This document shows, piece by piece, positions 16,290-24,403 of a stretch of 64,000 bases of DNA. Source of the DNA: Marinibaculum pumilum (GTDB lineage: Bacteria; Pseudomonadota; Alphaproteobacteria; Ferrovibrionales; Ferrovibrionaceae). Each line of letters starts with the position of its first letter. The stretch's first letter is position 1. Both the position numbers and the translations under genes were made by a program. The notes under the pieces were generated by a model. It was not told the origin of the DNA. It made no database searches and saw only the letters and a program-made list of their open reading frames with translations. The stretch spans positions 806,001 to 870,000 of the forward strand of contig NZ_JBHRTR010000028.1 in the NCBI RefSeq assembly GCF_042646425.1, written 5' to 3'.

Positions 16290-16614
16290 TGCATACCTGT
16301 CTTGTGGCGTCCGCAGCGCAGGGCCGGCTTCCGTGGTTCGGCAAGGGGTAGCAGATAAGGGGCCCAATGTCTGCGCTTCCAGGCGGCATTCCGGAACCGT
16401 CAACGGTGGACGCTTCAGTCCCGGCCACCGCCATGTCGCCTGAACCTGAAAAATGCGCGTGCCGGGGTGCTGGAGGATGATGGCCCGCAGACATCGGTCA
16501 TCCAGGAGGCCCGGCCCTTCGGGTCCCGTGAGGTCACCTTCCGGCCCACCGGGGCATGCCAGTGGCCGCCCACGGCACAGCGCTGATCCCGCGGGATGAC
16601 GTGCAGCCAGGCAT
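16290..16614. other. Intergenic region, 325 bp, upstream of the transketolase operon
   Basis: No open frame with family features is present on either strand. It separates the stop of the radical SAM gene from the transketolase start, both on the minus strand. It should contain the operon promoter, but no consensus hexamer pair was recognised. Confidence 0.5.
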
Positions 16615-18642
16615 TCAGCCGGCGGAAACCTGCGCTTCGACAGCGACGGCGGTATTGCCATGCGCGGGCGACAGGGCGACTTCGGATTCGTCCTCGCGGT
16701 CGATGCGGACCAGCATGGTGCCGCTCTTGCGGCCCCAGAGCAGGACCTCCCGTGCGAAGCGCAGCCGGTCCCCGTCGAACTGCCTTGGCATGATCGTCAG
16801 GGACTGCGCTTCCTCCCGGACCGGGATCGGCGACAGGCCGTAGCGGCGTTCGAAATAGTCCGGGATGTTGAAGCGGAAATGATGCTCGCTCGGCGGGCCG
16901 TCGTTCTCGGACGCCATGCGCAGCCGCTGATACCGCATCACCTCGTCCAGCTCCGCCTCGACGACGTCACGGCCATGGGCTGCCAGGAAGGCGCGGGTCA
17001 CGGCGTCCAGTTCGGCGAAGAAGGTGTCGTATTCCGCAGAGATGCGCAGGAAGCAGGCTTCCTCGATGTCCCAGTAGATCGGACCGTATTCCGGCAGTTC
17101 GACACCGCGGCCGCCGCCGGCCAGCAGGTTGTCGGTATAGGCGTCGATCTGGCCGAGTTCGCGCCGCAGGATCGGCGCCTCCACCGGGAACTGGCCTTCG
17201 GCGATGTATTCGACGAAGTCCATATAGTCGACGCCGTATCGGTCGGCGACATAGGACATCAGGAAGAAGCCCAGCTTCATGCTGTGCAGCAGCATGGTCA
17301 CCGTGGACAGCCGCGTCATTCGCCGCCAGTCCGCCAGCGGCATGGAGCCGGTCTCCACGATGATGTCCTGGTATTCCTTCACCCATTCGGTGCTGCGGAT
17401 CGAGCCGTGGATCTCGCGCAGCTCGATCTGGCGGGTGCGGATGCCGTGCTTCTCCTGATAGTCGGGGTCGTGCATCTCGGTGTTGGGATAGACCTCGCAC
17501 TGGTAGACGAAGATCTGGTTCTTCAGCGACGCCTGCAGCAGCTGTTCCAGCCCCGTCTTCCAGGTCTCGTAGGTCTCCCCCGGCATGCCCAGGATCATCT
17601 CGGTATAGACCGGGATCTTCATGTCGTTGAGCTGGTGCTGGAGGTTCTCGTAGGTCTCCAGCTTGATGTTGCCGCGCTTGATGTTGGCCAGCGCCTTCTT
17701 GGTGTTGGTCTGCCGCGCCAGGGTGACACCTTTTTCCATGTCATGGGCATGCAGCAGAGAGGCGATCTCCAGGATCGCCTGGTCGGTGTTCTTGCCCCAG
17801 CAGGTGCGGAACTTCTCCGGGAAGCCGTACTTCTTCTTGGTCTCGACCAGGAATTCCGCGATCTCGCGGTCGCGGCGATGCATGCCGAAATTGGAATCCG
17901 CGTTGAACATGTAGCGGATGCCGTTCCGGCCCGCCCAGTCGATCTCCGCGAACACCCGGTCCAGGTCGTGATAGCGGTAGCGGCGCGTGGTGCCGCCGCG
18001 GCCCCAGTAGCAGAACGTGCACAGGAACGGGCAGCCGCGGTTGGTTTCGATGATCGCCTGGAACTCGATGTCCGGGTAGGCGCTCATCATGTAGTCGTAC
18101 TTGTTCTCCAGGTAGGGCGAGGGATACTCGTCCAGGGAGCGTACGAACTCGATCGTCTCCGGGTTGCGCAGGATCTCGCCGTCCTTGCGGAACGATACGT
18201 TGGGGATGTCGCGGAAATCGCGGCTCTCCAGCAGCCGCTCCAGGGTCTGGGCGAAGGCATCCTCGCCCTCGGCCCGGATCGCCACGTCGATGAACGGATA
18301 CCGGTTCATGTAGTCGGCGGGGTGGTGCGGCACCTGCGGCCCGCCGAACACGATCAGCACGTCCGGCCAGCGCGCCTTCAGCTCCGCCGCGACCTGGAGG
18401 CTCAGCTGCTCGTTCCACATGGAGACGGAGAACGCGGCCACGTTGGGCTTGCGGTCGTACTGGCCCAGCACCTGCGGCAGGCTGTCCATGTAGAACACGT
18501 AGGGAGCGAAGTCGAAATTCCCGGCCACGACCGGCTTCGTCTCCGCGAAGGCGTGCAGGATGCCCGAGACGAACGGGAAATAGGTCGTATGGCCCATCCG
18601 CACGTTGAATTCGTTCAGGTAGACGAGCTTCTTGCCTGTCAT
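16615..18642 (-). CDS. B12-binding domain radical SAM protein (675 aa)
   Basis: The N-terminal 150-190 residues look like a cobalamin-binding Rossmann domain (VIVFGGPQVPHHPADY, then VAIRAEGEDAF). The radical SAM core follows with the cluster motif NRGCPFLCTFCYWG (CxxxCxxC) and a later GMPGETYETW. The remaining 250 residues are an uncharacterised extension. Family members with this architecture catalyse methylations at unactivated carbons or ring rearrangements. No histidine of the base-on DxHxxG kind was seen, in line with class B radical SAM enzymes. The gene is separated by 90 bases from a second protein of similar architecture and by 325 from the transketolase operon, suggesting action on the same sugar or carrier. 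Confidence 0.88.
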   Translation of the reverse strand: MTGKKLVYLNEFNVRMGHTTYFPFVSGILHAFAETKPVVAGNFDFAPYVFYMDSLPQVLGQYDRKPNVAAFSVSMWNEQLSLQVAAELKARWPDVLIVFGGPQVPHHPADYMNRYPFIDVAIRAEGEDAFAQTLERLLESRDFRDIPNVSFRKDGEILRNPETIEFVRSLDEYPSPYLENKYDYMMSAYPDIEFQAIIETNRGCPFLCTFCYWGRGGTTRRYRYHDLDRVFAEIDWAGRNGIRYMFNADSNFGMHRRDREIAEFLVETKKKYGFPEKFRTCWGKNTDQAILEIASLLHAHDMEKGVTLARQTNTKKALANIKRGNIKLETYENLQHQLNDMKIPVYTEMILGMPGETYETWKTGLEQLLQASLKNQIFVYQCEVYPNTEMHDPDYQEKHGIRTRQIELREIHGSIRSTEWVKEYQDIIVETGSMPLADWRRMTRLSTVTMLLHSMKLGFFLMSYVADRYGVDYMDFVEYIAEGQFPVEAPILRRELGQIDAYTDNLLAGGGRGVELPEYGPIYWDIEEACFLRISAEYDTFFAELDAVTRAFLAAHGRDVVEAELDEVMRYQRLRMASENDGPPSEHHFRFNIPDYFERRYGLSPIPVREEAQSLTIMPRQFDGDRLRFAREVLLWGRKSGTMLVRIDREDESEVALSPAHGNTAVAVEAQVSAG

Positions 18643-18732
18643 TGCTGTTCCTCGAGGCGGTGCCGCGGCCTGCAGCCGGGGATCGGTCCCGGACCCGCTT
18701 TGCGCCGGCGCCCTTCCGCCTGGCTGGTCGCC

Positions 18733-20244
18733 CTACTCGGCTGCGGCCGAGGGGGCCTGATGGTGCCGCCGCTTGAGCTTGTGGGCCAGCATCCGCTGGA
18801 TCTGGTCGACCGGTTCCTGGCCGAAGGTCTTTCGGACCAGTGCCTGGTAGTCAGGGTCCGAGAAATATTCGTCGAACGCCCGGTCGCGGAACGCCAGCAC
18901 CTCGGTGCCGGAGAGGGTGTCGGTCGGCAGCGGCATGGTGTCGAAGGCGTGCTGCGAATAGCCGATCCAGCCCGGCCCACCGGGATGGTCGGGCAGCGGC
19001 CAGCCGCGGCGCACTGCCTCGGCATAGAGCGGCGATCCCGGATAGGCCATGGCGCTGTAGAAGTTGGCCCACTCCGTGTGCAGGTTCTTGGCCATGTCCA
19101 GGGTGGTGCGCATCGAGGCCAGGGTGTCGTCGGGCAGCCCGAAGATGTAGTTGCCCATGATGTGGATGCCGTGGCTCTGGATCCGACGCACGATGTCGAA
19201 GATATCGTCCTCGGTGAAGGCGCCCTTGGCGACCCCGTCGCGGACATACTGGCTGGCGGATTCGATGCCCAGAACCAGCCAGTTGATGCCGGCGCGCTTC
19301 AGCTTCTCCATGAACTGGTCCTGCACGGTGTCGATCCGCGCATAGGCCCAGATGTTGACCTTGTAGTCGCGCTCGATCAGACCGTCGCAGATCCCCAGCA
19401 CATGGCGCTTGTTCAGCACGAACATCTCGTCGGGGAACTTGATATTGGTGACCCCGTAAGTCTCCACCAGATGGTCGATCTGCTTCAGGATCGTCTCCGG
19501 CTCCCAGTAGCGGATGCCGTTGCGGCCGAACGGCGCGTTGATGCAGCAGAACTCGCACTTGTAGGGGCAGCCCAGGCTGGTCTGCACCGAGGCGTAGCGG
19601 TTGCGGCTGGAGAGGTCGTGGAAGCTGTGCCAGTTGTGCGCCCGGTACTTCGACATGTCGAGCAGGTCCCAGGCCTGGGTCGGCAGTTCCTCGTCCAGGT
19701 TCTTGATGTTTTGCGCCGGCTTGGTGGCGCGGGCCACGCCGTCGGCGTCCTGGTACCAGAGGCCGGGCACTTTCTCGAAGTCCCGGCTGCCGTCCTTCAG
19801 CACGTCGACAAGGCCCTGCACCGTATAGGGCCCTTCGCCCTGGCAGACGAAGGTGAACGGCTCCTCCAGCAGGGTCCGCTTCGGCAGGGCGGAGGCATGG
19901 GTGCCCAGCACCAGGGTGGGCAGGTCCGGCTCCAGGTCGGCAAGGGCGCGGGCGGTCTTGGCGCCGCCGGGCATGCACTGCGTGCTGGCCGATGGCTGCA
20001 GGCCATAGACGGTGAAGACCGCCAGGCGCGGCGACTGTTCGGCAATCTGGCGGGCCGCCTGCTCGTGGGTCAGGCCGGCCGCCTCGGCATCCAGCATACC
20101 GACCGAATAGCCCTTGCGACGCATGAATTCGGCGATCAGGCCGGCCCAGACCGGAGGCTCGATCGCTGCGAACTCGTTCGACAGGGACTGGTAGATTTCA
20201 AGCCTGCTGGGCGGATTGACGAGCAGGACGTCGAGTTGACCCAT
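18733..20244 (-). CDS. B12-binding domain radical SAM protein (503 aa)
   Basis: An N-terminal cobalamin-binding type domain (LLVNPPSRLEIYQSL, then TLVLGTHASALP and FVCQGEGPYTVQGL) precedes a radical SAM core with TSLGCPYKCEFCCIN (CxxxCxxC) and the SAM-contact stretch LVLGIESASQYVRDG. The ATG at 20244 gives MGQLDVLLVNPP; a TTG at 20277 is a less likely alternative. It is shorter than its neighbour and lacks the long C-terminal extension. The pair probably carries out successive or cooperating radical chemistry. The sequence contains no substrate-specific motif known to me, so methylation of a sugar carbon is a guess from context. Confidence 0.87.
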   Translation of the reverse strand: MGQLDVLLVNPPSRLEIYQSLSNEFAAIEPPVWAGLIAEFMRRKGYSVGMLDAEAAGLTHEQAARQIAEQSPRLAVFTVYGLQPSASTQCMPGGAKTARALADLEPDLPTLVLGTHASALPKRTLLEEPFTFVCQGEGPYTVQGLVDVLKDGSRDFEKVPGLWYQDADGVARATKPAQNIKNLDEELPTQAWDLLDMSKYRAHNWHSFHDLSSRNRYASVQTSLGCPYKCEFCCINAPFGRNGIRYWEPETILKQIDHLVETYGVTNIKFPDEMFVLNKRHVLGICDGLIERDYKVNIWAYARIDTVQDQFMEKLKRAGINWLVLGIESASQYVRDGVAKGAFTEDDIFDIVRRIQSHGIHIMGNYIFGLPDDTLASMRTTLDMAKNLHTEWANFYSAMAYPGSPLYAEAVRRGWPLPDHPGGPGWIGYSQHAFDTMPLPTDTLSGTEVLAFRDRAFDEYFSDPDYQALVRKTFGQEPVDQIQRMLAHKLKRRHHQAPSAAAE

Positions 20245-20712
20245 GTGACACTGGCCCTTGTTCGAATTCTGGCTCAACCGGAAGCAGGTTTCGTGCCGTT
20301 CCCCGGCGCCGGACCGGCTTAGTGCGGAATGGCCTGCGATTCGCGCACTCTATTGGCTCCGTTGGCCCGGCACTACGCTCCGGTAGGTGCAATTGCAAGC
20401 CTGCGAACATGGCCGAGGCCGTGCGTCTCAAGGCAGGCAGGTTTCGCCGAGCGGTGCCGTATCGGCAAGAACGGCAGGGCGGTCCGGCAAAATCTTCAGC
20501 ACTGGCCGCAACTCAAGACCGATCAGGTTTGGTGCCGACCTCCAGCTATCGAATGGCCCATATCCTATCAATCCGCAACCCGCGGGTCGAACCCTGGCCT
20601 CCGTTGCCGCATCCGGGACCCGAGGAAGGGCGACGCCCTCGCCGAACCCGCAAGCAGACCCGCCTGCTTGTGACAGGGCCTGGGGTCCTTGGACCGACGG
20701 CCAGGAAAGGTG
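20245..20712. other. Intergenic region, 468 bp, between radical SAM and GT2 genes
   Basis: The longest gene-free stretch in the sugar island. Several short open frames cross it on the plus strand, but they are arginine- and proline-rich and resemble no family. A string like a T-arm (GGGTCGAACCC) at about 20584 has no matching acceptor or anticodon stems. One small hairpin lies at 20651-20670. Otherwise nothing was recognised; it may hold the promoter of the radical SAM genes or be a decayed remnant. Confidence 0.5.
20651..20670 (-). terminator. Weak hairpin downstream of the GT2 gene
   Basis: A 7-bp perfect stem (CAAGCAG / CTGCTTG) with a six-base loop lies about 43 bases past the GT2 stop on the minus strand. 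No T-run follows, so it is a weak terminator candidate. Confidence 0.25.
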
Positions 20713-22113
20713 TCACGGCCTCGGTTTGTAGTCCCGGCCGCGCGAGAGGTAGTAGTCAAGATGGTCGAGCCAGATGCCTGCCGCGACCGGTGTCGTCGGC
20801 AGGACGATGCTGACCAGTCCGGGGATATGCTCGAACAAGTTCGGCCGCACCTGGAAGAAGGCCTTGGTCAGGGCATGGGTCGGCGGGCCCTCCGGCGCCA
20901 GCAGCGCGCGAATCACGCTGCGGCTGGTGGCTGCGTTGCGTGCCGGTTCGTTCATTGAGCGGAACGCGAAGCGGTCCCCGTCGACGGAATACTCGCTGAG
21001 GACGCGCGGCACGAAGCTGGCGCCATAATTGAGCATCACCCGGATGCCGGCCAGCCAGTCGGCCAGATAGCCATGTTCCGGCTTCGCCTCGGTCGCCGCG
21101 CGGAAGGCGTCGGTGCGATAGAGGGCACTGTTGCCGTTGATCCAGATCAGCCGCTTGTCCAGCAAGTCGAAGATTCTCGACGGCGACACATAGCCCTCGA
21201 TCTCCCGGAAGTCCGCCCAGGGATTGAGGCGCCAGGACTCGTCGGCGACCTTCAGGACCCGCTGCTGGACCTTGAAATGGGAAAAGATTGCGCCGGATGC
21301 GGGCCATCTGTCACCCGCGGCCGCCAGATGCTCCAGGAAGCCCGGCATGATGAAGTCGTCGGCCGCAGCGAGATGCAGGAAGTCGGTGGTGACCAGATTC
21401 AGGCCCATGTCGTAGGCCTGCACCACACCGACATTGCGTTCCAGGCGATGCAGCCGCAATTGCGGCAGCCGGTCGGCGAAGGACGCGATCACAGCCAGGC
21501 TGTCGTCCGTCGAGCCGTCATCGACCACCACGATCTCGTCGAAGGGACGAGTCTGCGCGGCGATGGCTGACAGTGAGCGCGGCAGGTGCGCGGCATCATT
21601 GTAGTTGCAGAGCAGCAGGCCGTAGGTCGGCCGGCCGCTGCGTACCGTGTCCCCGACGGTCGCATCCGCGTCTGTCAGCGCCCGCCGGAAGTCGGCGGGG
21701 TCCGGTCGCTCCGGCTCGTAGGCCATCAGGTCGGCTGCGGTCAGCAGGCCTTCCAGGTTCAGGCCGGCAAGCACGTCGCGCCGCGCCTGCTCCAGGCCAT
21801 ATTTCTCGAGCATTCCCTTCAAGGGCGCCACAAAGATCGGAAAGTAGGACCGCGGGTCGAGACCGGCGGCGATGCTGCGATAATACGGTGGCAGCGCCTG
21901 CACCCACATCCGCCGATTGTTGAAAAAGTCGCCGACGATCCGGTTCGCGACGGCGTGGTCGCGGAACAGGTGACAAAGATGGTTCAGCAGGGCGCTGTGG
22001 TTCTCGTTGTCTTTGTTGTACAGCTCCAGCATGCGCATCAGCGCGTCGTCGGCGCCCTTCGCCTCCGCCAGCAAGCGCCGCAGTAACAGGTACTCTTTCT
22101 CGGACAGGTGCAC
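20713..22113 (-). CDS. Glycosyltransferase family 2 protein with N-terminal helical region
   Basis: 466 residues. The GT-A core starts near residue 150 with LLLCNYNDAAHLPRSL, then EIVVVDDGSTDDS, the metal-binding region HLAAADDFIMPGF and an acceptor-side stretch LIWINGNSALYRT. About 140 residues of helical sequence precede the catalytic domain, and there is no membrane segment, so it is a soluble inverting transferase that presumably adds a sugar to a lipid-linked or protein acceptor in the cytoplasm. It marks the right edge of the polysaccharide island. Confidence 0.87.
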   Translation of the reverse strand: MHLSEKEYLLLRRLLAEAKGADDALMRMLELYNKDNENHSALLNHLCHLFRDHAVANRIVGDFFNNRRMWVQALPPYYRSIAAGLDPRSYFPIFVAPLKGMLEKYGLEQARRDVLAGLNLEGLLTAADLMAYEPERPDPADFRRALTDADATVGDTVRSGRPTYGLLLCNYNDAAHLPRSLSAIAAQTRPFDEIVVVDDGSTDDSLAVIASFADRLPQLRLHRLERNVGVVQAYDMGLNLVTTDFLHLAAADDFIMPGFLEHLAAAGDRWPASGAIFSHFKVQQRVLKVADESWRLNPWADFREIEGYVSPSRIFDLLDKRLIWINGNSALYRTDAFRAATEAKPEHGYLADWLAGIRVMLNYGASFVPRVLSEYSVDGDRFAFRSMNEPARNAATSRSVIRALLAPEGPPTHALTKAFFQVRPNLFEHIPGLVSIVLPTTPVAAGIWLDHLDYYLSRGRDYKPRP

Positions 22114-22374
22114 GGGCGGTCACTCCGGGGCGGCAGGCAAATTCATCCGGCCATGGGCAGGCCGGCTCCCACGGGGGCCAGCCGCACCCTTTTGCGAAGC
22201 CCCGTGAATCGTGTCAACGGGGAATGCCGGAGGGCGCTGTTCCGGGCATTGGGGTCTGCAGTGTTGGGGTTCGACCCGCCGCTGCGATCGGCTATCGTGT
22301 CGGCCGCCGTTTCGCCGGGGCCGACGTTCTGCCAGGCACCGGCCCCACAGACCGACCATTCGGGAGAGACCGAG

Positions 22375-23481
22375 ATGAAGACCCGTGCCGCCATCGCCAC
22401 CGCCGCCGGCAAGCCGCTGGAAATTCACGAGGTCGAGCTGGAGGGCCCGCGCGAGGGCGAGGTCCTGGTGGAGATCAAGGCGACCGGCATCTGCCACACC
22501 GACGCCTTCACCCTGTCCGGCGACGATCCGGAGGGGCTGTTCCCCGCCATCCTGGGGCACGAGGGCGCCGGCGTGGTGGTCGATGTCGGGCCCGGTGTCA
22601 CCACCCTGGCGCCCGGCGACCATGTGATCCCGCTCTACACCCCGGAATGCCGGCAGTGCGAGTTCTGCACCTCCGGCAAGACCAATCTCTGCGGCGCGAT
22701 CCGCGCCACCCAGGGCAAGGGCGTGATGCCCGACGGCACCAGCCGCTTCTCCATCGGCAGGGACAAGCTGTTCCACTACATGGGCACCTCGACCTTCGCC
22801 AACCACACCGTGCTGCCGGAGATCGCGCTGGCGAAGATCCGCAAGGACGCGCCGTTCGACAAGGTCTGCTACATCGGCTGCGGGGTCACCACCGGCATCG
22901 GCGCGGTGATCTGGACGGCGAAGGTGGAGCCCGGCGCAACCGTCGCCGTGTTCGGCCTGGGCGGCATCGGCCTGAACGTGATCCAGGGCGCGCGGATGGC
23001 CGGCGCCACGCGGATCATCGGCATCGACCTGAACCCCGCCCGCAAGCCGCTGGCGGAGAAGTTCGGCATGACCGACTTCATCGATGCGTCGAAGACCGAC
23101 GACGTCGTCGGCACGATCGTGGAGATGACCCGCGGCGGCGTCGACTACAGCTTCGAATGCATCGGCAACGTCAAGGTGATGCGGCAGGCCCTGGAATGCT
23201 GCCACAAGGGCTGGGGCGAGAGCATCATCATCGGCGTCGCCGGCGCCGGGCAGGAGATCGCCACCCGGCCGTTCCAGCTGGTCACCGGCCGGGTCTGGCG
23301 CGGCACCGCCTTCGGCGGCGCGCGGGGCCGCACCGACGTGCCGAAGATCGTCGACTGGTACATGGACGGCCGCATCAACATCGACGACCTGATCACCCAC
23401 ACGATGCCGCTGGAGGAGATCAACACCGCCTTCGACCTGATGCATGAGGGCAAGTCGATCCGCTCCGTCGTCACCTATTGA
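22375..23481 (+). CDS. frmA: S-(hydroxymethyl)glutathione dehydrogenase / class III alcohol dehydrogenase
   Basis: 368 residues from the ATG at 22375, preceded by GGGAGAGA as ribosome-binding site. Zinc-dependent ADH signatures are present: ATGICHTDAFTLSG for the catalytic zinc Cys, GHEGAGVV, the four-cysteine structural zinc loop CRQCEFCTSGKTNLC, and the NAD motif FGLGGIGLNVIQG. The sequence runs closely along the glutathione-dependent formaldehyde dehydrogenase family. It oxidises the spontaneous adduct of formaldehyde and glutathione to S-formylglutathione in the cytoplasm. The hydrolase for the next step starts 14 bases downstream. No FrmR-type regulator gene is adjacent. Confidence 0.96.
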   Translation: MKTRAAIATAAGKPLEIHEVELEGPREGEVLVEIKATGICHTDAFTLSGDDPEGLFPAILGHEGAGVVVDVGPGVTTLAPGDHVIPLYTPECRQCEFCTSGKTNLCGAIRATQGKGVMPDGTSRFSIGRDKLFHYMGTSTFANHTVLPEIALAKIRKDAPFDKVCYIGCGVTTGIGAVIWTAKVEPGATVAVFGLGGIGLNVIQGARMAGATRIIGIDLNPARKPLAEKFGMTDFIDASKTDDVVGTIVEMTRGGVDYSFECIGNVKVMRQALECCHKGWGESIIIGVAGAGQEIATRPFQLVTGRVWRGTAFGGARGRTDVPKIVDWYMDGRINIDDLITHTMPLEEINTAFDLMHEGKSIRSVVTY

Positions 23482-23495
23482 GCGGCGGGCTGCGC

Positions 23496-24353
23496 ATGTC
23501 GTTCGAAATCACCGGGCGCCACAAGGCGTTCGAAGGCGAGACCGCCTATTGCCGGCACGCTTCCACGGAGACAGGGACGCAGATGGCCTTCGCCGTCTAC
23601 ACCCCGCCGCAGGCAGCCGAGGGCGAGGTGCCAGTCGTCACCTACCTGGCCGGGCTGACCTGCACCGAAGAGACCTTCATGATCAAGGCGGGCGCCCAGC
23701 GCATCGCCGCCGAACTCGGCGTGATGCTGGTGGCGCCCGACACCAGCCCCCGCGGCCTGGGCCTGCCGGGGGAGGATGACGACTGGGACTTCGGCACCGG
23801 CGCCGGCTTCTACGTGGATGCCACGCAGGCGCCCTGGGACGGCCACTACCGCATGGCCAGCTATGTGGTGGAGGAACTGCCGCAGGTGGTGGCGGCCAAC
23901 TTCCCGGCCGACCTGGGACGGGCCTCGATCATGGGCCATTCCATGGGCGGGCACGGCGCCCTGGTGCTGGGGCTGCGCAATGCCGGCCGCTACCGGTCGA
24001 TCTCCGCCTTCGCGCCGATCGCCAACCCGATGGACTGCCCCTGGGGCCACAAGGCGTTCGGCAATTACCTGGGGCCGGACCGCGCCGACTGGGCGGCATG
24101 GGACGCCACCGACCTGGTCCGCTCCGGCCGCGCGGCGTGGCGGGGCCCGCCGCTGCTGGTCGACCAGGGCCGCGCCGACGGCTTCCTGGACGAGCAGCTG
24201 AAGCCGAAGGCGCTGCAGGCCGCCTGCGCTGCCACCGGCACGCCGTTCGAGCTGCACTGGCGGGACGGCTACGACCATGGCTATTTCTTCATCTCCACCT
24301 TCATGGAGGCGCATCTGCGCCACCACGCCCGGGCGCTCGGCCTGACGGCCTGA
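23496..24353 (+). CDS. fghA: S-formylglutathione hydrolase
   Basis: 285 residues from the ATG at 23496; a TTG at 23478 overlapping the frmA stop is an alternative. It is an esterase-D type alpha/beta hydrolase with nucleophile motif GHSMGGHGALV, the aspartate in DQGRADGFL and the catalytic histidine in GYDHGYFF. It releases formate and glutathione from S-formylglutathione and completes the two-step detoxification begun by FrmA. The close spacing indicates one operon. The gene is also called frmB in E. coli. Confidence 0.95.
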   Translation: MSFEITGRHKAFEGETAYCRHASTETGTQMAFAVYTPPQAAEGEVPVVTYLAGLTCTEETFMIKAGAQRIAAELGVMLVAPDTSPRGLGLPGEDDDWDFGTGAGFYVDATQAPWDGHYRMASYVVEELPQVVAANFPADLGRASIMGHSMGGHGALVLGLRNAGRYRSISAFAPIANPMDCPWGHKAFGNYLGPDRADWAAWDATDLVRSGRAAWRGPPLLVDQGRADGFLDEQLKPKALQAACAATGTPFELHWRDGYDHGYFFISTFMEAHLRHHARALGLTA

Positions 24354-24403
24354 GCCGCCTGCGCGCCGACAAGAAACCCGAATAAGCAAACTGGGGGAAA
24401 CGC

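Noticed and set aside
16660..20322. Open frame of 1220 residues on the plus strand
   Set aside because: It runs antisense through both radical SAM genes, whose minus-strand products carry clear CxxxCxxC motifs; the plus-strand translation is a repetitive Val/Gln/His/Arg sequence without domains.
20582..20600. tRNA-like T-arm string GGGTCGAACCC
   Set aside because: No acceptor, D or anticodon stems can be drawn around it, so it is not called a tRNA gene.
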